DNA from: Bacteroidales bacterium
GTDB lineage: Bacteria > Bacteroidota > Bacteroidia > Bacteroidales > ML635J-15
NCBI GenBank assembly: GCA_028701945.1
Contig: JAQVPT010000116.1
Location: 1 to 10,026, forward strand
Direction: 5' to 3'
Length of the DNA: 10,026 nucleotides
Positions 1 to 6,949 of the stretch are shown one piece after another; positions within the stretch are counted from its first letter, which is position 1; every line of letters begins with the position of its first letter. The position numbers were made by a program, and so were the translations under genes. The notes beneath the pieces were generated by a model, which did not search any database, had not been told where the DNA came from, and worked only from the letters and a program-made list of their open reading frames with translations.

Positions 1-652
1 CCCTTTGGTAACTCATATTCCTTTGCTTGAGCATGTTGCAAAATATAATAAGCCAATGGTGCTTTCAACTGGGATGCATACATTTGCAGAAGTAGAAAGG
101 GCTGTAAAAACAATTTTGCCTTTAAATGATAAATTAATTTTATTACAGTGCACTACCTCATATCCAACTAATAACGAAGATGTTAATCTTTCAGTAATAA
201 AAAGGTATATTAACGAATTTAATGTTTTAGCAGGATATTCTTCACATGATAAAGGAGTTGTTATCCCTGCGGCATCGGTTTTATTCGGAAGTTGTTTTAT
301 CGAAAAGCACTTTACTTTGGATAGAACAATGAAAGGTCCAGATCATGTATGTTCTGTAGAACCTCGTGGAATGGAAATGATTAAATCATACACTAGAGCT
401 TTAGAAGCATCTATTGGAACAGAACAAAAGAATTTATCTGATGTAGAACTTTTGGCAAAAGAAAAATATGGATATAGTTGTGTTGCAAATAAAGATTTAA
501 AAAAAGGTGATAGCATAACAAAAAAAGATATCGGATATAAAGTGCCAAGCATTGGGTTAAGACCAGATCAAATTGATTTAATATTAAATAAAGTTCTTGT
601 TAGAGATATTAAAGCCGATACTCCAATTACTCAGGAAGATGTATTGTCTTAA
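1..652 (+). CDS. neuB: N-acylneuraminate (NulO) synthase, C-terminal part; 5' end lies outside the window
   Basis: The reading frame is already open at base 2 and has no plausible start, so this is the last ~217 codons of a ~330-350 residue enzyme. The family condenses an N-acyl-mannosamine (or its 6-phosphate) with phosphoenolpyruvate to a nine-carbon sialic acid in the cytoplasm. Visible are the end of the TIM barrel, with STGMHT near base 62, CTTSYPT near 149, GYSSHDKG at 233-256, and IEKHFTLD followed by KGPDH at about 299-346. A SAF (antifreeze-like) domain follows at about 473-649, reading KVPSIGLRPDQI and KVLVRDI. From memory, this SAF segment is closer to animal NANS (KV...G..PEDI...KKVLV) than to the KRPGNG form of bacterial NeuB; that suggests, but does not prove, a 9-phosphate synthase. 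The fused CMP-synthetase gene follows after 105 nt on the same strand and supplies the next steps. The call is secure; the exact substrate is open. Confidence 0.93.
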   Translation, partial: PLVTHIPLLEHVAKYNKPMVLSTGMHTFAEVERAVKTILPLNDKLILLQCTTSYPTNNEDVNLSVIKRYINEFNVLAGYSSHDKGVVIPAASVLFGSCFIEKHFTLDRTMKGPDHVCSVEPRGMEMIKSYTRALEASIGTEQKNLSDVELLAKEKYGYSCVANKDLKKGDSITKKDIGYKVPSIGLRPDQIDLILNKVLVRDIKADTPITQEDVLS

Positions 653-757
653 TCTTGAACAGCATATCAAAAACGTGAAAAATTACATGCTTATAATTTG
701 TTGAGTTCATGAGATTATTTAAAAATTTAGAATTTTGAAATATAATTAGTATTTAAT

Positions 758-1915
758 ATGAGTGTTATTTCATTTGTGCCTATTCGAAGTGGGAGTAAAT
801 CAATTAAGGATAAAAACATAAAACTATTTTATGGCAAGCCTCTGATTTATTGGGTTTTGTCTTCATTGCAAAATGCTTATCAAATAGATAAAATCGTTGT
901 TGCCTTAGATTCTCAAAAATATGCAAGTATTGTAAATGATTTCGGTTTTTCGAAAGTCGAAATATTCCATCGCGATACTGCTAATTCTACTGACACCTCA
1001 TTAACGATAGATGTTGTTCTTGAATATATGGCGAATGCAAGATTAAAAGATGAGGATATATTTATGATTGCTCAGGCAACATCTCCTTTAACAACTTCTA
1101 ATGATTTTGACTCTGCTGTCAAACAATTTGTGTATTCAGCAAAAGATTCAATGTTATCTTGTGTTAAAATAAAAAGGTTTTTCTGGAATACTGACGGAAC
1201 TCCAGTAAATTATGACTATAAAAACAGGCCGCGTCGTCAGGATTTCGATGGTAGTATGTACATGGAAAACGGTGCATTTTATATCAGTAGAGTTTCAAGT
1301 GTTATTACCGAGAAAAACTTTATTTCAGGAGGAATAGAGGTTTACGTAATGTCGGAAAATACCGCTTTGGAACTCGACGAGCCGCCTGACTGGAAGATTG
1401 GCGAAATTTTGATGTCCGAACGTGAAAATGTGACTAAGTCGATAAAAACAGAAATTAAACTTTTTCTGTCTGACGTGGACGGGGTTTTAACTGATGCTGG
1501 AATGTATTATTCTGAGAAAGGTGATGAACTTAAAAAGTTTTGCACTTACGACGGAATGGGATTTAAGATATTGCAAGAAAAAGGCATAAAAGTGGGCATT
1601 ATTACCGGAGAAGATCGAGAATTAAATCGAGCTCGTGCTAGAAAGCTTAAACTGGATTTTGACTTTCACGGAGAAACAAATAAGTTAGAAACTGTTACCA
1701 AAATTTGTAGCGAAGCTGGGATTAGTTTATCGGAAGTCGCTTATATTGGTGATGACATTAACGATTTTGAACTTTTGTCAAATGTTGGATTAGCTGCTTG
1801 TCCTGCAAATGCGGTTCAAAAAATAAAAAACATTCCAGATATAATTCATCTTGAAAAAAGTGGTGGCGAGGGTGCTGTAAGAGAGTTCGCCGAAATAATA
1901 ATGAACTGTCTGTAA
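758..1915 (+). CDS. neuA: Two-domain CMP-sialate synthetase / HAD phosphatase (NulO-9-phosphate type)
   Basis: This 385-residue protein has two domains. Residues 1-220 are a nucleotidyltransferase that activates a sialic acid with CTP. It carries the N-terminal loop VPIRSGSKSIKDKN (7-20), QATSPL (106-111), RPRRQD (157-162) and ENGAFY (170-175); the last two are shared with animal CMAS. Residues 234-385 are a cap-less (C0) HAD phosphatase with nucleophile D239 and D241 (SDVDGVLTD), TGE (283-285), K309 and GDDIND (331-336). T263, E285, R293 and K296 line up without gaps with T34, E56, R64 and K67 of the Bacteroides KDN-9-phosphate phosphatase as I recall it. Kdo-8-phosphatases have TGR at the E285 site. 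The HAD half should therefore dephosphorylate a NulO-9-phosphate, and the other half make CMP-NulO. Animal CMAS has the same domain order. It probably shares a transcript with neuB. The ATG at 758 places the glycine/lysine loop at the expected distance. Confidence 0.92.
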   Translation: MSVISFVPIRSGSKSIKDKNIKLFYGKPLIYWVLSSLQNAYQIDKIVVALDSQKYASIVNDFGFSKVEIFHRDTANSTDTSLTIDVVLEYMANARLKDEDIFMIAQATSPLTTSNDFDSAVKQFVYSAKDSMLSCVKIKRFFWNTDGTPVNYDYKNRPRRQDFDGSMYMENGAFYISRVSSVITEKNFISGGIEVYVMSENTALELDEPPDWKIGEILMSERENVTKSIKTEIKLFLSDVDGVLTDAGMYYSEKGDELKKFCTYDGMGFKILQEKGIKVGIITGEDRELNRARARKLKLDFDFHGETNKLETVTKICSEAGISLSEVAYIGDDINDFELLSNVGLAACPANAVQKIKNIPDIIHLEKSGGEGAVREFAEIIMNCL

Positions 1916-1966
1916 TTCAAGTTTAATGAAACCTTATTACTTCTATTTATCAGAAAAACAGATACG

Positions 1967-2000
1967 TTTGCACAAACAAATTTTAAATCGGCTATCTTTG
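1967..2000 (+). promoter_or_regulatory. Bacteroidota-type promoter touching the start of the barrel gene
   Basis: TTTG at 1967-1970 and TATCTTTG at 1993-2000 fit the Bacteroidota -33 (TTTG/TTG) and -7 (TAnnTTTG) elements with a 22-nt spacer, slightly long but within the range accepted for the phylum. The box ends two bases before the ATG at 2003, so a transcript from it would start at or just after the start codon. It is either a leaderless promoter or a chance match, with the gene read from upstream. Confidence 0.5.
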
Positions 2001-2002
2001 GG

Positions 2003-3118
2003 ATGACTTCATTTGCAAAACAAATATTTTTAAGTGTAATTTTTTTATTGCCAATTTCGGTTTCTGCTCAAGTTTTTCATGAGTTTTTTTCTGACTTTTC
2101 TCAAACTCAAGACACATCTAAATTATTTGTCGAAATTGACAATACTAATTTTTTAAAGAATAATGAATATTTTAATCCTTTTGTTGAAGGATACACTCTT
2201 ATCGGGTATTGGTTAAAACCACAAATAAAATATAATGCAACAAAAAGATTAAGTTTTTCTGCTGGATTTCATGCTCAAAAGTACTCGGGCGTTAAGGGAT
2301 TCAGTGAGTTTAGGCCTCTATTTAGCCTTGAGTTTAAAACGGGCGAACAGAGTAAACTGATTTTTGGTAATCTTACAAGTACTATAAATCATAATATATC
2401 TGACTATATTCTTGCTGACGAAAACTATCTGACCAATAATGTGGAAAGTGGTTTGCAATTTATGCATAAAAGCAAAAGATACTTCTCAGATACATGGATT
2501 GATTGGAGGCAATTTATATTTGATGGTTCTCCGTTTCCAGAGATAATATTATTTGGCACATCAAACAAAATAAGTCTAATCAATAAAAACAATCAGTCGA
2601 TACTTGAGTTAAACCTTGACGGAGTCGCAAGCCATGTTGGAGGGCAAATAAACTCAAGTGATGATAATGTGCAAACAATCATGAACTCCGTTTCAGGATT
2701 AAATTATAATATGTACCCTAAATCATTTTTAACAAAAGTCAGTTTGTTTTCACATTATTACACATCTCTAGATCAGAGTCCTACAAAAAGATTAAAGTAC
2801 ATTTACGGTTATGGAGTATTGTCAGGTGTTGAACTCTCAAATGAATTTGTTAATCTTAAACTAGAACACTGGTATGGGGATTATTACTTTACAAAATTTG
2901 GAAATCAGATGTTTTCATCATTTAATATTGAAAAACCAAATTACACCGAAGACCAACGGGCATTTATAAATGCTCATTTAATTGGGAAATACGAAAAAAT
3001 CAAAAACATTAAAATTGGATTAGGTGTAAATCTGTATTATGACCTTTATAATTTAAGAATGGATTACTCCATGGGATTTTATATTAAATCGAATTTTAAA
3101 TTCAAATTAATAAATTAA
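2003..3118 (+). CDS. Secreted outer-membrane beta-barrel candidate of unknown function
   Basis: I do not recognise a named family for this 371-residue protein. Residues 1-22 form a clear Sec signal peptide (basic K6, hydrophobic 8-19, VSA before Q23), so it leaves the cytoplasm by signal peptidase I cleavage. The rest is a series of short alternating, aromatic-rich strands separated by polar turns, for example residues 62-80, 96-110 and the last 50, with many Tyr, Phe and Trp. This pattern fits an outer-membrane barrel with roughly a dozen or more strands. The C-terminus ends in KLIN rather than the usual terminal aromatic, so insertion by the BAM complex is inferred, not shown. It lies 87 nt after the CMP-sialate synthetase and 17 nt before a lipoprotein gene, an arrangement common for outer-membrane pairs. 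The ATG at 2003 is the only start that keeps the signal peptide, although a -7 box almost abuts it. Confidence 0.75.
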   Translation: MTSFAKQIFLSVIFLLPISVSAQVFHEFFSDFSQTQDTSKLFVEIDNTNFLKNNEYFNPFVEGYTLIGYWLKPQIKYNATKRLSFSAGFHAQKYSGVKGFSEFRPLFSLEFKTGEQSKLIFGNLTSTINHNISDYILADENYLTNNVESGLQFMHKSKRYFSDTWIDWRQFIFDGSPFPEIILFGTSNKISLINKNNQSILELNLDGVASHVGGQINSSDDNVQTIMNSVSGLNYNMYPKSFLTKVSLFSHYYTSLDQSPTKRLKYIYGYGVLSGVELSNEFVNLKLEHWYGDYYFTKFGNQMFSSFNIEKPNYTEDQRAFINAHLIGKYEKIKNIKIGLGVNLYYDLYNLRMDYSMGFYIKSNFKFKLIN

Positions 3119-3135
3119 ATAACAAAACTAAGATT

Positions 3136-3945
3136 ATGAAAAACACAGTTATCACTTTAATAATACTTGTCATCTTTTTATCAGGATGTAAAAAAGCTAA
3201 TGAACCTGATGCTGTTATTTACACAGATGGCATAAGCGGAGTAAGAATACGATATGTCGTAAGTGTCGTTGACGGATCATCTACAATATCTAAATCGGAT
3301 TCTGCAATCAATAACGCCACGGTTTGTGTAGTTGTCAATGATAGTATTTATGAAACTCCAGTTGATAAAAACGGATTAGCGGTGTTTAATAATTTATTTG
3401 CAGGCAACACGATTGTCCAAATTAAATGTGAAGGATACACAACCGCTAATCTCATTATTGATTTAAAAGCTATGCCTGATTCTGATTCGTCTAGTATTTA
3501 TGATTCTTCAAATCGTAGAGTTGTATCAAGTATTGTATCTATTTTCCCGACAAGTGGTCAAAATCTTGCGAGTATTTCAGGTAAAATTCGTGCCGAACTT
3601 GATTTAACAAACACTAAACTAGAAACTGTAACTAATGATATTTCGGTAAGAGCTAATGTAATTGCGACAGGCCTATATAATTATGTTGACCATGATTGCT
3701 CGGGTGGGGTACTTGATCTTAATTATAGTGGGTTTATAATTACTGGAAATAACTCATTAGGTAATTATTCTTTAAAAGTACCAGCCTCAGCAAAAGGACT
3801 AAGTTATATTATCAATGCTGATGATTTTGAGTATTTACAACAAGTTACTCCAAGCGATGTTGAAAGGAAAATTTACAATTTAAAGGCCGATACAATTATT
3901 GTTCAGGCTGGTGGCAGCTACATAAATGACTTAATATATGAGTAA
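3136..3945 (+). CDS. Lipoprotein with carboxypeptidase-regulatory-like beta-sandwich domains
   Basis: This 269-residue protein has a lipoprotein signal: K2, a hydrophobic run at 5-15, and lipobox L15-S16-G17 before C18. It should be lipidated and anchored in the outer or inner membrane. The residues after C18 (KKANEPD) are not a clear Bacteroidota surface-export signal, so its facing is uncertain. Residues about 36-110 look like a carboxypeptidase-D regulatory-like sandwich: an N-terminal strand, INNATVCVVVND, DKNGLAVFNNLFAG and a closing strand. A second, similar segment runs from about 140 to 225 (ASISGKIRAELDLTN onward). Such domains are usually structural or ligand-binding modules, not enzymes, and I see no catalytic motif. 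The gene starts 17 nt after the barrel gene and probably shares its transcript, which suggests that the two proteins form an envelope pair. The exact function is unknown. Confidence 0.75.
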   Translation: MKNTVITLIILVIFLSGCKKANEPDAVIYTDGISGVRIRYVVSVVDGSSTISKSDSAINNATVCVVVNDSIYETPVDKNGLAVFNNLFAGNTIVQIKCEGYTTANLIIDLKAMPDSDSSSIYDSSNRRVVSSIVSIFPTSGQNLASISGKIRAELDLTNTKLETVTNDISVRANVIATGLYNYVDHDCSGGVLDLNYSGFIITGNNSLGNYSLKVPASAKGLSYIINADDFEYLQQVTPSDVERKIYNLKADTIIVQAGGSYINDLIYE

Positions 3946-3985
3946 TACCAATATGGTGTTTTGTAATTAATGTGCGATAAAACAA

Positions 3986-4017
3986 AACTGCCAATCGCAA
4001 TGTAGCGACCAGCAGTT
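3986..4017 (-). terminator. Hairpin with T-rich tail, probable terminator of the 4048-5052 gene
   Basis: AACTGC at 3986-3991 pairs with GCAGTT at 4012-4017, and TCGC at 3995-3998 pairs with GCGA at 4005-4008. A symmetric 3x3 internal loop separates the stems and a 6-nt loop caps them. Read on the minus strand, the hairpin runs directly into TTTTGTTTTA, as in an intrinsic terminator, about 30 nt past the stop at 4048. On the plus strand no T-run follows, so it would serve the lipoprotein gene less well. Confidence 0.55.
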
Positions 4018-4047
4018 CGAAAACCGTTATACGATAAGACATTTTTT

Positions 4048-5052
4048 TTAGAATGTAAAGTTTAGACCGAAGCTAATTGGGTTAAGTTCATGTCCTTTGT
4101 TTTCTGCATAAAGAGTACTCAAGTCGTATGCGGCAAAAAGATTAACATCATATACTCCGAACACAGCTTTTACACCATAACGATAAGAATTAAGAAAATA
4201 ATCTCCCTTACGTTGATATAAAGACTGAGTATCGTTGATTTCGTATTCATATTTTACATGTCCTCCCAAACGGTATCCTGCATAAACACCAGCCCCTATC
4301 CTAAACATTTTATGATTAACTCCGCCATTCTTTGAGCCAAAATGAATCATTGGCATAATGCTCAAATTGACAAAAGGCACTGCTGTTTTACTTTTAATAT
4401 AATCAGCTCCTAAGGAATCAGATGAGAATACAACATTATTTGTTGTTTGAGTAACTCGTGTTGATTTATCTGCATATTTAAAATTATACCATGAAAAATT
4501 GGCTGCGATATCAATCGAAACAGGTTTTGCAACATACCACCTCATGCCACCACCAAGTGCAAGATTCCATGATCCCCACGGTTTTACAGAATATTGCTCG
4601 GCATTATCATTTGGGAATTTCCCATTCTCAAGATAATTGTTCATCCCTAAGTCCATAAAAACAAAACCATGTAAAGTTTTTGGTTTCTTGAGCTTATCAT
4701 TAATATTAAAATTTAGATTAATATCTTTATTTACATCGTCCTCAATTCCTTTAACATCGACAAATAATTCGTCATCAACATTTTTAACCGAAATATTTAT
4801 CACAGAATCCAATCCGTCAAGATTGATTTCAAGTCTTTCGAATATATCACTAAGATTATCCATAATTGTGTTTATTTCTTTATCAAGGTTTTCAATGTCT
4901 TCGAGGTCATTTATAATTATTATCATCTCGGAATTATTTTTAGTTTTAACCCTGATAGTATCATCAATTTGAGAATTATTATCCGATGCTGATAAATTTA
5001 CTGAGGTTAGCAAAGCTCCAAAAACTGCTGCTATAAATAATATTTTTTTCAT
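4048..5052 (-). CDS. Outer-membrane beta-barrel protein with acidic N-terminal region
   Basis: This 334-residue protein starts with a Sec signal peptide (KK at 2-3, hydrophobic 4-18, probable cleavage near S21-S23). Residues 28-120 form a highly acidic stretch rich in Asp, Glu, Ile and Asn. It begins with DDTIRVK and contains hydrophobic residues spaced like short strands or a helix; it is presumably periplasmic. From about residue 127 (LHGFVFMDLGMNNYL) to the end are alternating aromatic-rich strands, including the tyrosine-rich segment 250-292. The last residues, GLNFTF, provide a terminal Phe of the kind recognised by BAM, so an 8- to 10-strand barrel in the outer membrane is likely. From memory, proteins with a DTIRVK-like start, acidic linker and PorT/OmpA-like barrel are widespread in Bacteroidales and mostly uncharacterised. 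It is transcribed alone, converging on the lipoprotein gene and diverging from the sirtuin gene. Confidence 0.8.
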   Translation of the reverse strand: MKKILFIAAVFGALLTSVNLSASDNNSQIDDTIRVKTKNNSEMIIIINDLEDIENLDKEINTIMDNLSDIFERLEINLDGLDSVINISVKNVDDELFVDVKGIEDDVNKDINLNFNINDKLKKPKTLHGFVFMDLGMNNYLENGKFPNDNAEQYSVKPWGSWNLALGGGMRWYVAKPVSIDIAANFSWYNFKYADKSTRVTQTTNNVVFSSDSLGADYIKSKTAVPFVNLSIMPMIHFGSKNGGVNHKMFRIGAGVYAGYRLGGHVKYEYEINDTQSLYQRKGDYFLNSYRYGVKAVFGVYDVNLFAAYDLSTLYAENKGHELNPISFGLNFTF

Positions 5053-5225
5053 AATCTAATTTATATTTTAAGTATTTACACTTTTAAAATCGCTTACATG
5101 ACGTATTGAGAAGTGAAAAAGTTACAATGTTTTAAAAAGAGTTTGTTGCTCGGTGTTTGAGAGTAATCAATAACCTTGTGCCATGAATCATAAATATTCT
5201 ATTTTTAATTTCCGTTTTTTTAAGC

Positions 5226-5233
5226 TATATTTG
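5226..5233 (+). promoter_or_regulatory. TAnnTTTG -7 box of the sirtuin gene
   Basis: TATATTTG matches the Bacteroidota -7 consensus exactly and ends 17 nt before the ATG at 5251, giving a leader of about 10-13 nt. No clear TTG lies at the expected -33 distance, only a T-rich run near 5200-5206, so the upstream half is weak. The rest of the 198-nt divergent gap (5053-5250) is AT-rich; I see no second promoter in it that I would defend for the minus-strand barrel gene. Confidence 0.5.
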
Positions 5234-5250
5234 GGAAAACTCTTACAAAA

Positions 5251-5988
5251 ATGGATAATCTAGAAAAAGCAGCTAATAAAATAAGAAAATCGACCTATTT
5301 AAGCTGTTTTACCGGTGCTGGAATTTCTATCGAAAGTGGAATTCCTGTGTTTCGAGGGGCTGATGGTCTTTACTCAAAATTTGACCAAAGTTTACTTGAA
5401 ATCAGTTCTTATCGACACAATACAGCAGAATCGTGGAAAGGAATAAAAGCAGTTTTCTATGATAGTTTTGTAAATGCACGACCAAACCCTGCACATGAAA
5501 TTCTCGCCAAATGGGAAAATAATGGATTGTTAAAATCTGTTACAACTCAAAATATCGATAATTTACATCGTGAAGCAGGTAGCAAATATGTAATAGAATA
5601 TCATGGGAATAAAGAGTATTTTGTATGCTTTGATTGTGGAGAACGTTACGCTAATGAAGAATTAAAACTTACCGATAATCCGCCAAAATGCTTAAAATGT
5701 GGTGGTTTATTAAAGCCAGATTTTATCTTTTTTGGAGAACCTATTCCAACTGATGCTGCAAACCAATCGTATGAAGAAGCTCAAAAATCAGACGTTCAAC
5801 TGATTATTGGGACTACAGGCACAGTGCAACCAGCATCATATGTTCCGCATTATGCAAAAAAAGCCGGGGCTTTAATTATTGAGATAAATCCAGTTGAATC
5901 TAGCTTTACAACTTCGATAAGCGATATATTTATTAAAATGAAAGCAAGTGAAGCTATGCAAAAACTTGATAAATTAATTTTCCCTTAA
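5251..5988 (+). CDS. cobB: Sir2-family NAD-dependent protein deacylase (sirtuin)
   Basis: This 245-residue protein has the length of a minimal bacterial sirtuin. Such enzymes remove acetyl or other acyl groups from lysine using NAD+ and release nicotinamide and O-acyl-ADP-ribose in the cytoplasm. Motifs appear in order: GAGIS (22-26) and SGIPVFRG (29-36) of the NAD pocket, TQNID (99-103), catalytic H118 in YHGN, and a zinc site formed by C126/C129 and C147/C150. PDFIFFGE (156-163), GTTGTVQPAS (187-196) and EINP (211-214) follow. Two details differ from textbook forms. The usual RPD reads KPD at 155-157. The Tyr-x-x-Arg that marks desuccinylases such as E. coli CobB is not intact: the region reads FYDSFVNARPNPAH (69-82). 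Deacetylation is therefore the likelier activity, though this is an inference. The dehydrogenase gene follows after 11 nt, so they are almost certainly co-transcribed. The symbol marks the family, not proven orthology. Confidence 0.93.
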   Translation: MDNLEKAANKIRKSTYLSCFTGAGISIESGIPVFRGADGLYSKFDQSLLEISSYRHNTAESWKGIKAVFYDSFVNARPNPAHEILAKWENNGLLKSVTTQNIDNLHREAGSKYVIEYHGNKEYFVCFDCGERYANEELKLTDNPPKCLKCGGLLKPDFIFFGEPIPTDAANQSYEEAQKSDVQLIIGTTGTVQPASYVPHYAKKAGALIIEINPVESSFTTSISDIFIKMKASEAMQKLDKLIFP

Positions 5989-5999
5989 AATAAATCAAT

Positions 6000-6944
6000 A
6001 TGAAAATTGTAATCGCAGAACCATTAGGCGTCGAAATTAAATTGCTTGAAAATTTAAAAGTTTATTTTGAATCCCAAGGACATTCTCTAGAATATTATGC
6101 TGACAGAAATGATAATTCTGATGAAATAATTAAACGAACAGGCGATACAGATGTTCTAACGGTGAGTAATATCCCAATAAATAAAGAAATAATCGATGCC
6201 TGTCCTAATTTAAAACTTATCAATGTAGCTTTTACTGGTTATGACCATATTGACCTTAAAACTTGCAAAGAACGTAATATTAAGGTTTGTAATGCTGCTG
6301 GATATTCAACTACGGCAGTTTCAGAGTTAAGTTTAGGTCTTACAATATCACTTTTACGAAATATAGTCAAACTTGAAGCAAATACCCGAATTCCTGGGGA
6401 TAGAAATAATTATCTCGGCGTTGAATTAAGCGGTAAAAAAGTTGGAATTATTGGTACTGGTTCTATTGGATTAGCAACTGCAAAACTTTTTCATGCGTTT
6501 GGTTGCGAAATACTTGCATATAGCAGAACACAAAAAGATATAGACTTTATAAATTATGTTTCCCTAAACGAACTACTTACAAATTCGGATATCGTAAGTT
6601 TACATATTCCGGCAAATGATGAAACTAAAAATATCATAAACGAAGACAAACTAAATTTAATGAAATCGTCTGCAGTTCTTATAAATACTGCCCGAGGACA
6701 AGTTGTTGACTCACAGGCTCTTGCTGACGCATTAAAAACAAATAAAATTGCTGGTGCAGCAATCGATATTTACGAACAGGAACCTCCTTTACCAAAAAAC
6801 CATCCATTATTAGATACGCCAAACACAATCCTAATGCCTCATATTGCATACGCAACAAAAGAAGCAATGGTAAAACGACTTGATATTGTTAAAACAAATA
6901 TTGAGAGTTTTATTAAAGGAGAACTACAAAATAGGATTATTTAG
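6000..6944 (+). CDS. D-isomer-specific 2-hydroxyacid dehydrogenase
   Basis: This 314-residue enzyme belongs to the D-2-hydroxyacid dehydrogenase family, which interconverts 2-oxo acids and D-2-hydroxy acids with NAD(P)H. Seen are the substrate-domain segment TGYDHIDL (79-86), the Rossmann motif GTGSIG (152-157), NTARG with catalytic R232, E261 in the YEQEP segment, and PHIAY with catalytic H281. The second Rossmann strand ends in AYSRT (173-177) instead of an acidic residue. A Ser-Arg pair there usually favours NADP(H) in this family, so a glyoxylate/hydroxypyruvate-reductase-like role is possible. It lacks the ACT domain of long phosphoglycerate dehydrogenases, and no serC lies beside it, so I would not call it serA. 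It starts 11 nt after the sirtuin stop and ends 5 nt before the convergent pentapeptide gene. The substrate is not determinable from sequence alone. Confidence 0.92.
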   Translation: MKIVIAEPLGVEIKLLENLKVYFESQGHSLEYYADRNDNSDEIIKRTGDTDVLTVSNIPINKEIIDACPNLKLINVAFTGYDHIDLKTCKERNIKVCNAAGYSTTAVSELSLGLTISLLRNIVKLEANTRIPGDRNNYLGVELSGKKVGIIGTGSIGLATAKLFHAFGCEILAYSRTQKDIDFINYVSLNELLTNSDIVSLHIPANDETKNIINEDKLNLMKSSAVLINTARGQVVDSQALADALKTNKIAGAAIDIYEQEPPLPKNHPLLDTPNTILMPHIAYATKEAMVKRLDIVKTNIESFIKGELQNRII

Positions 6945-6949
6945 GTTGA

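Noticed and set aside
1460..1915. KdsC-type Kdo-8-phosphate phosphatase
   Set aside because: Glu285, Lys296 and Thr263 match the NulO-9-phosphate type, and fusion to a CMP-sialate synthetase fits that substrate better. The Kdo type was the first idea because of the closing GGxGAVRE motif.
3970..4040. Integron attC site
   Set aside because: Only one CCGTTATAC border is present. No matching TAAC-type partner lies at the other end, and no integrase or cassette-like gene array is in the window.
4637..4972. Open frame on the plus strand opposite the barrel gene
   Set aside because: It is a Ser/Ile-rich shadow of the acidic coding region on the other strand, with no start context or family resemblance.
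5183..5263. 26-codon open frame MNHKYSIF... overlapping the sirtuin start
   Set aside because: The sirtuin -7 box (5226-5233) lies inside it and the composition is that of random AT-rich sequence. No start signal supports it.
5251..5988. SirTM-type ADP-ribosylating sirtuin of defence or lipoylation operons
   Set aside because: The catalytic His118 and a normal deacylase motif set are present, and no macrodomain or lipoate-protein ligase gene is adjacent.
6000..6944. Phosphoglycerate dehydrogenase (serA)
   Set aside because: There is no ACT domain and no serine-pathway neighbour, and the Ser-Arg cofactor pair points to NADP(H). Only the superfamily is safe.
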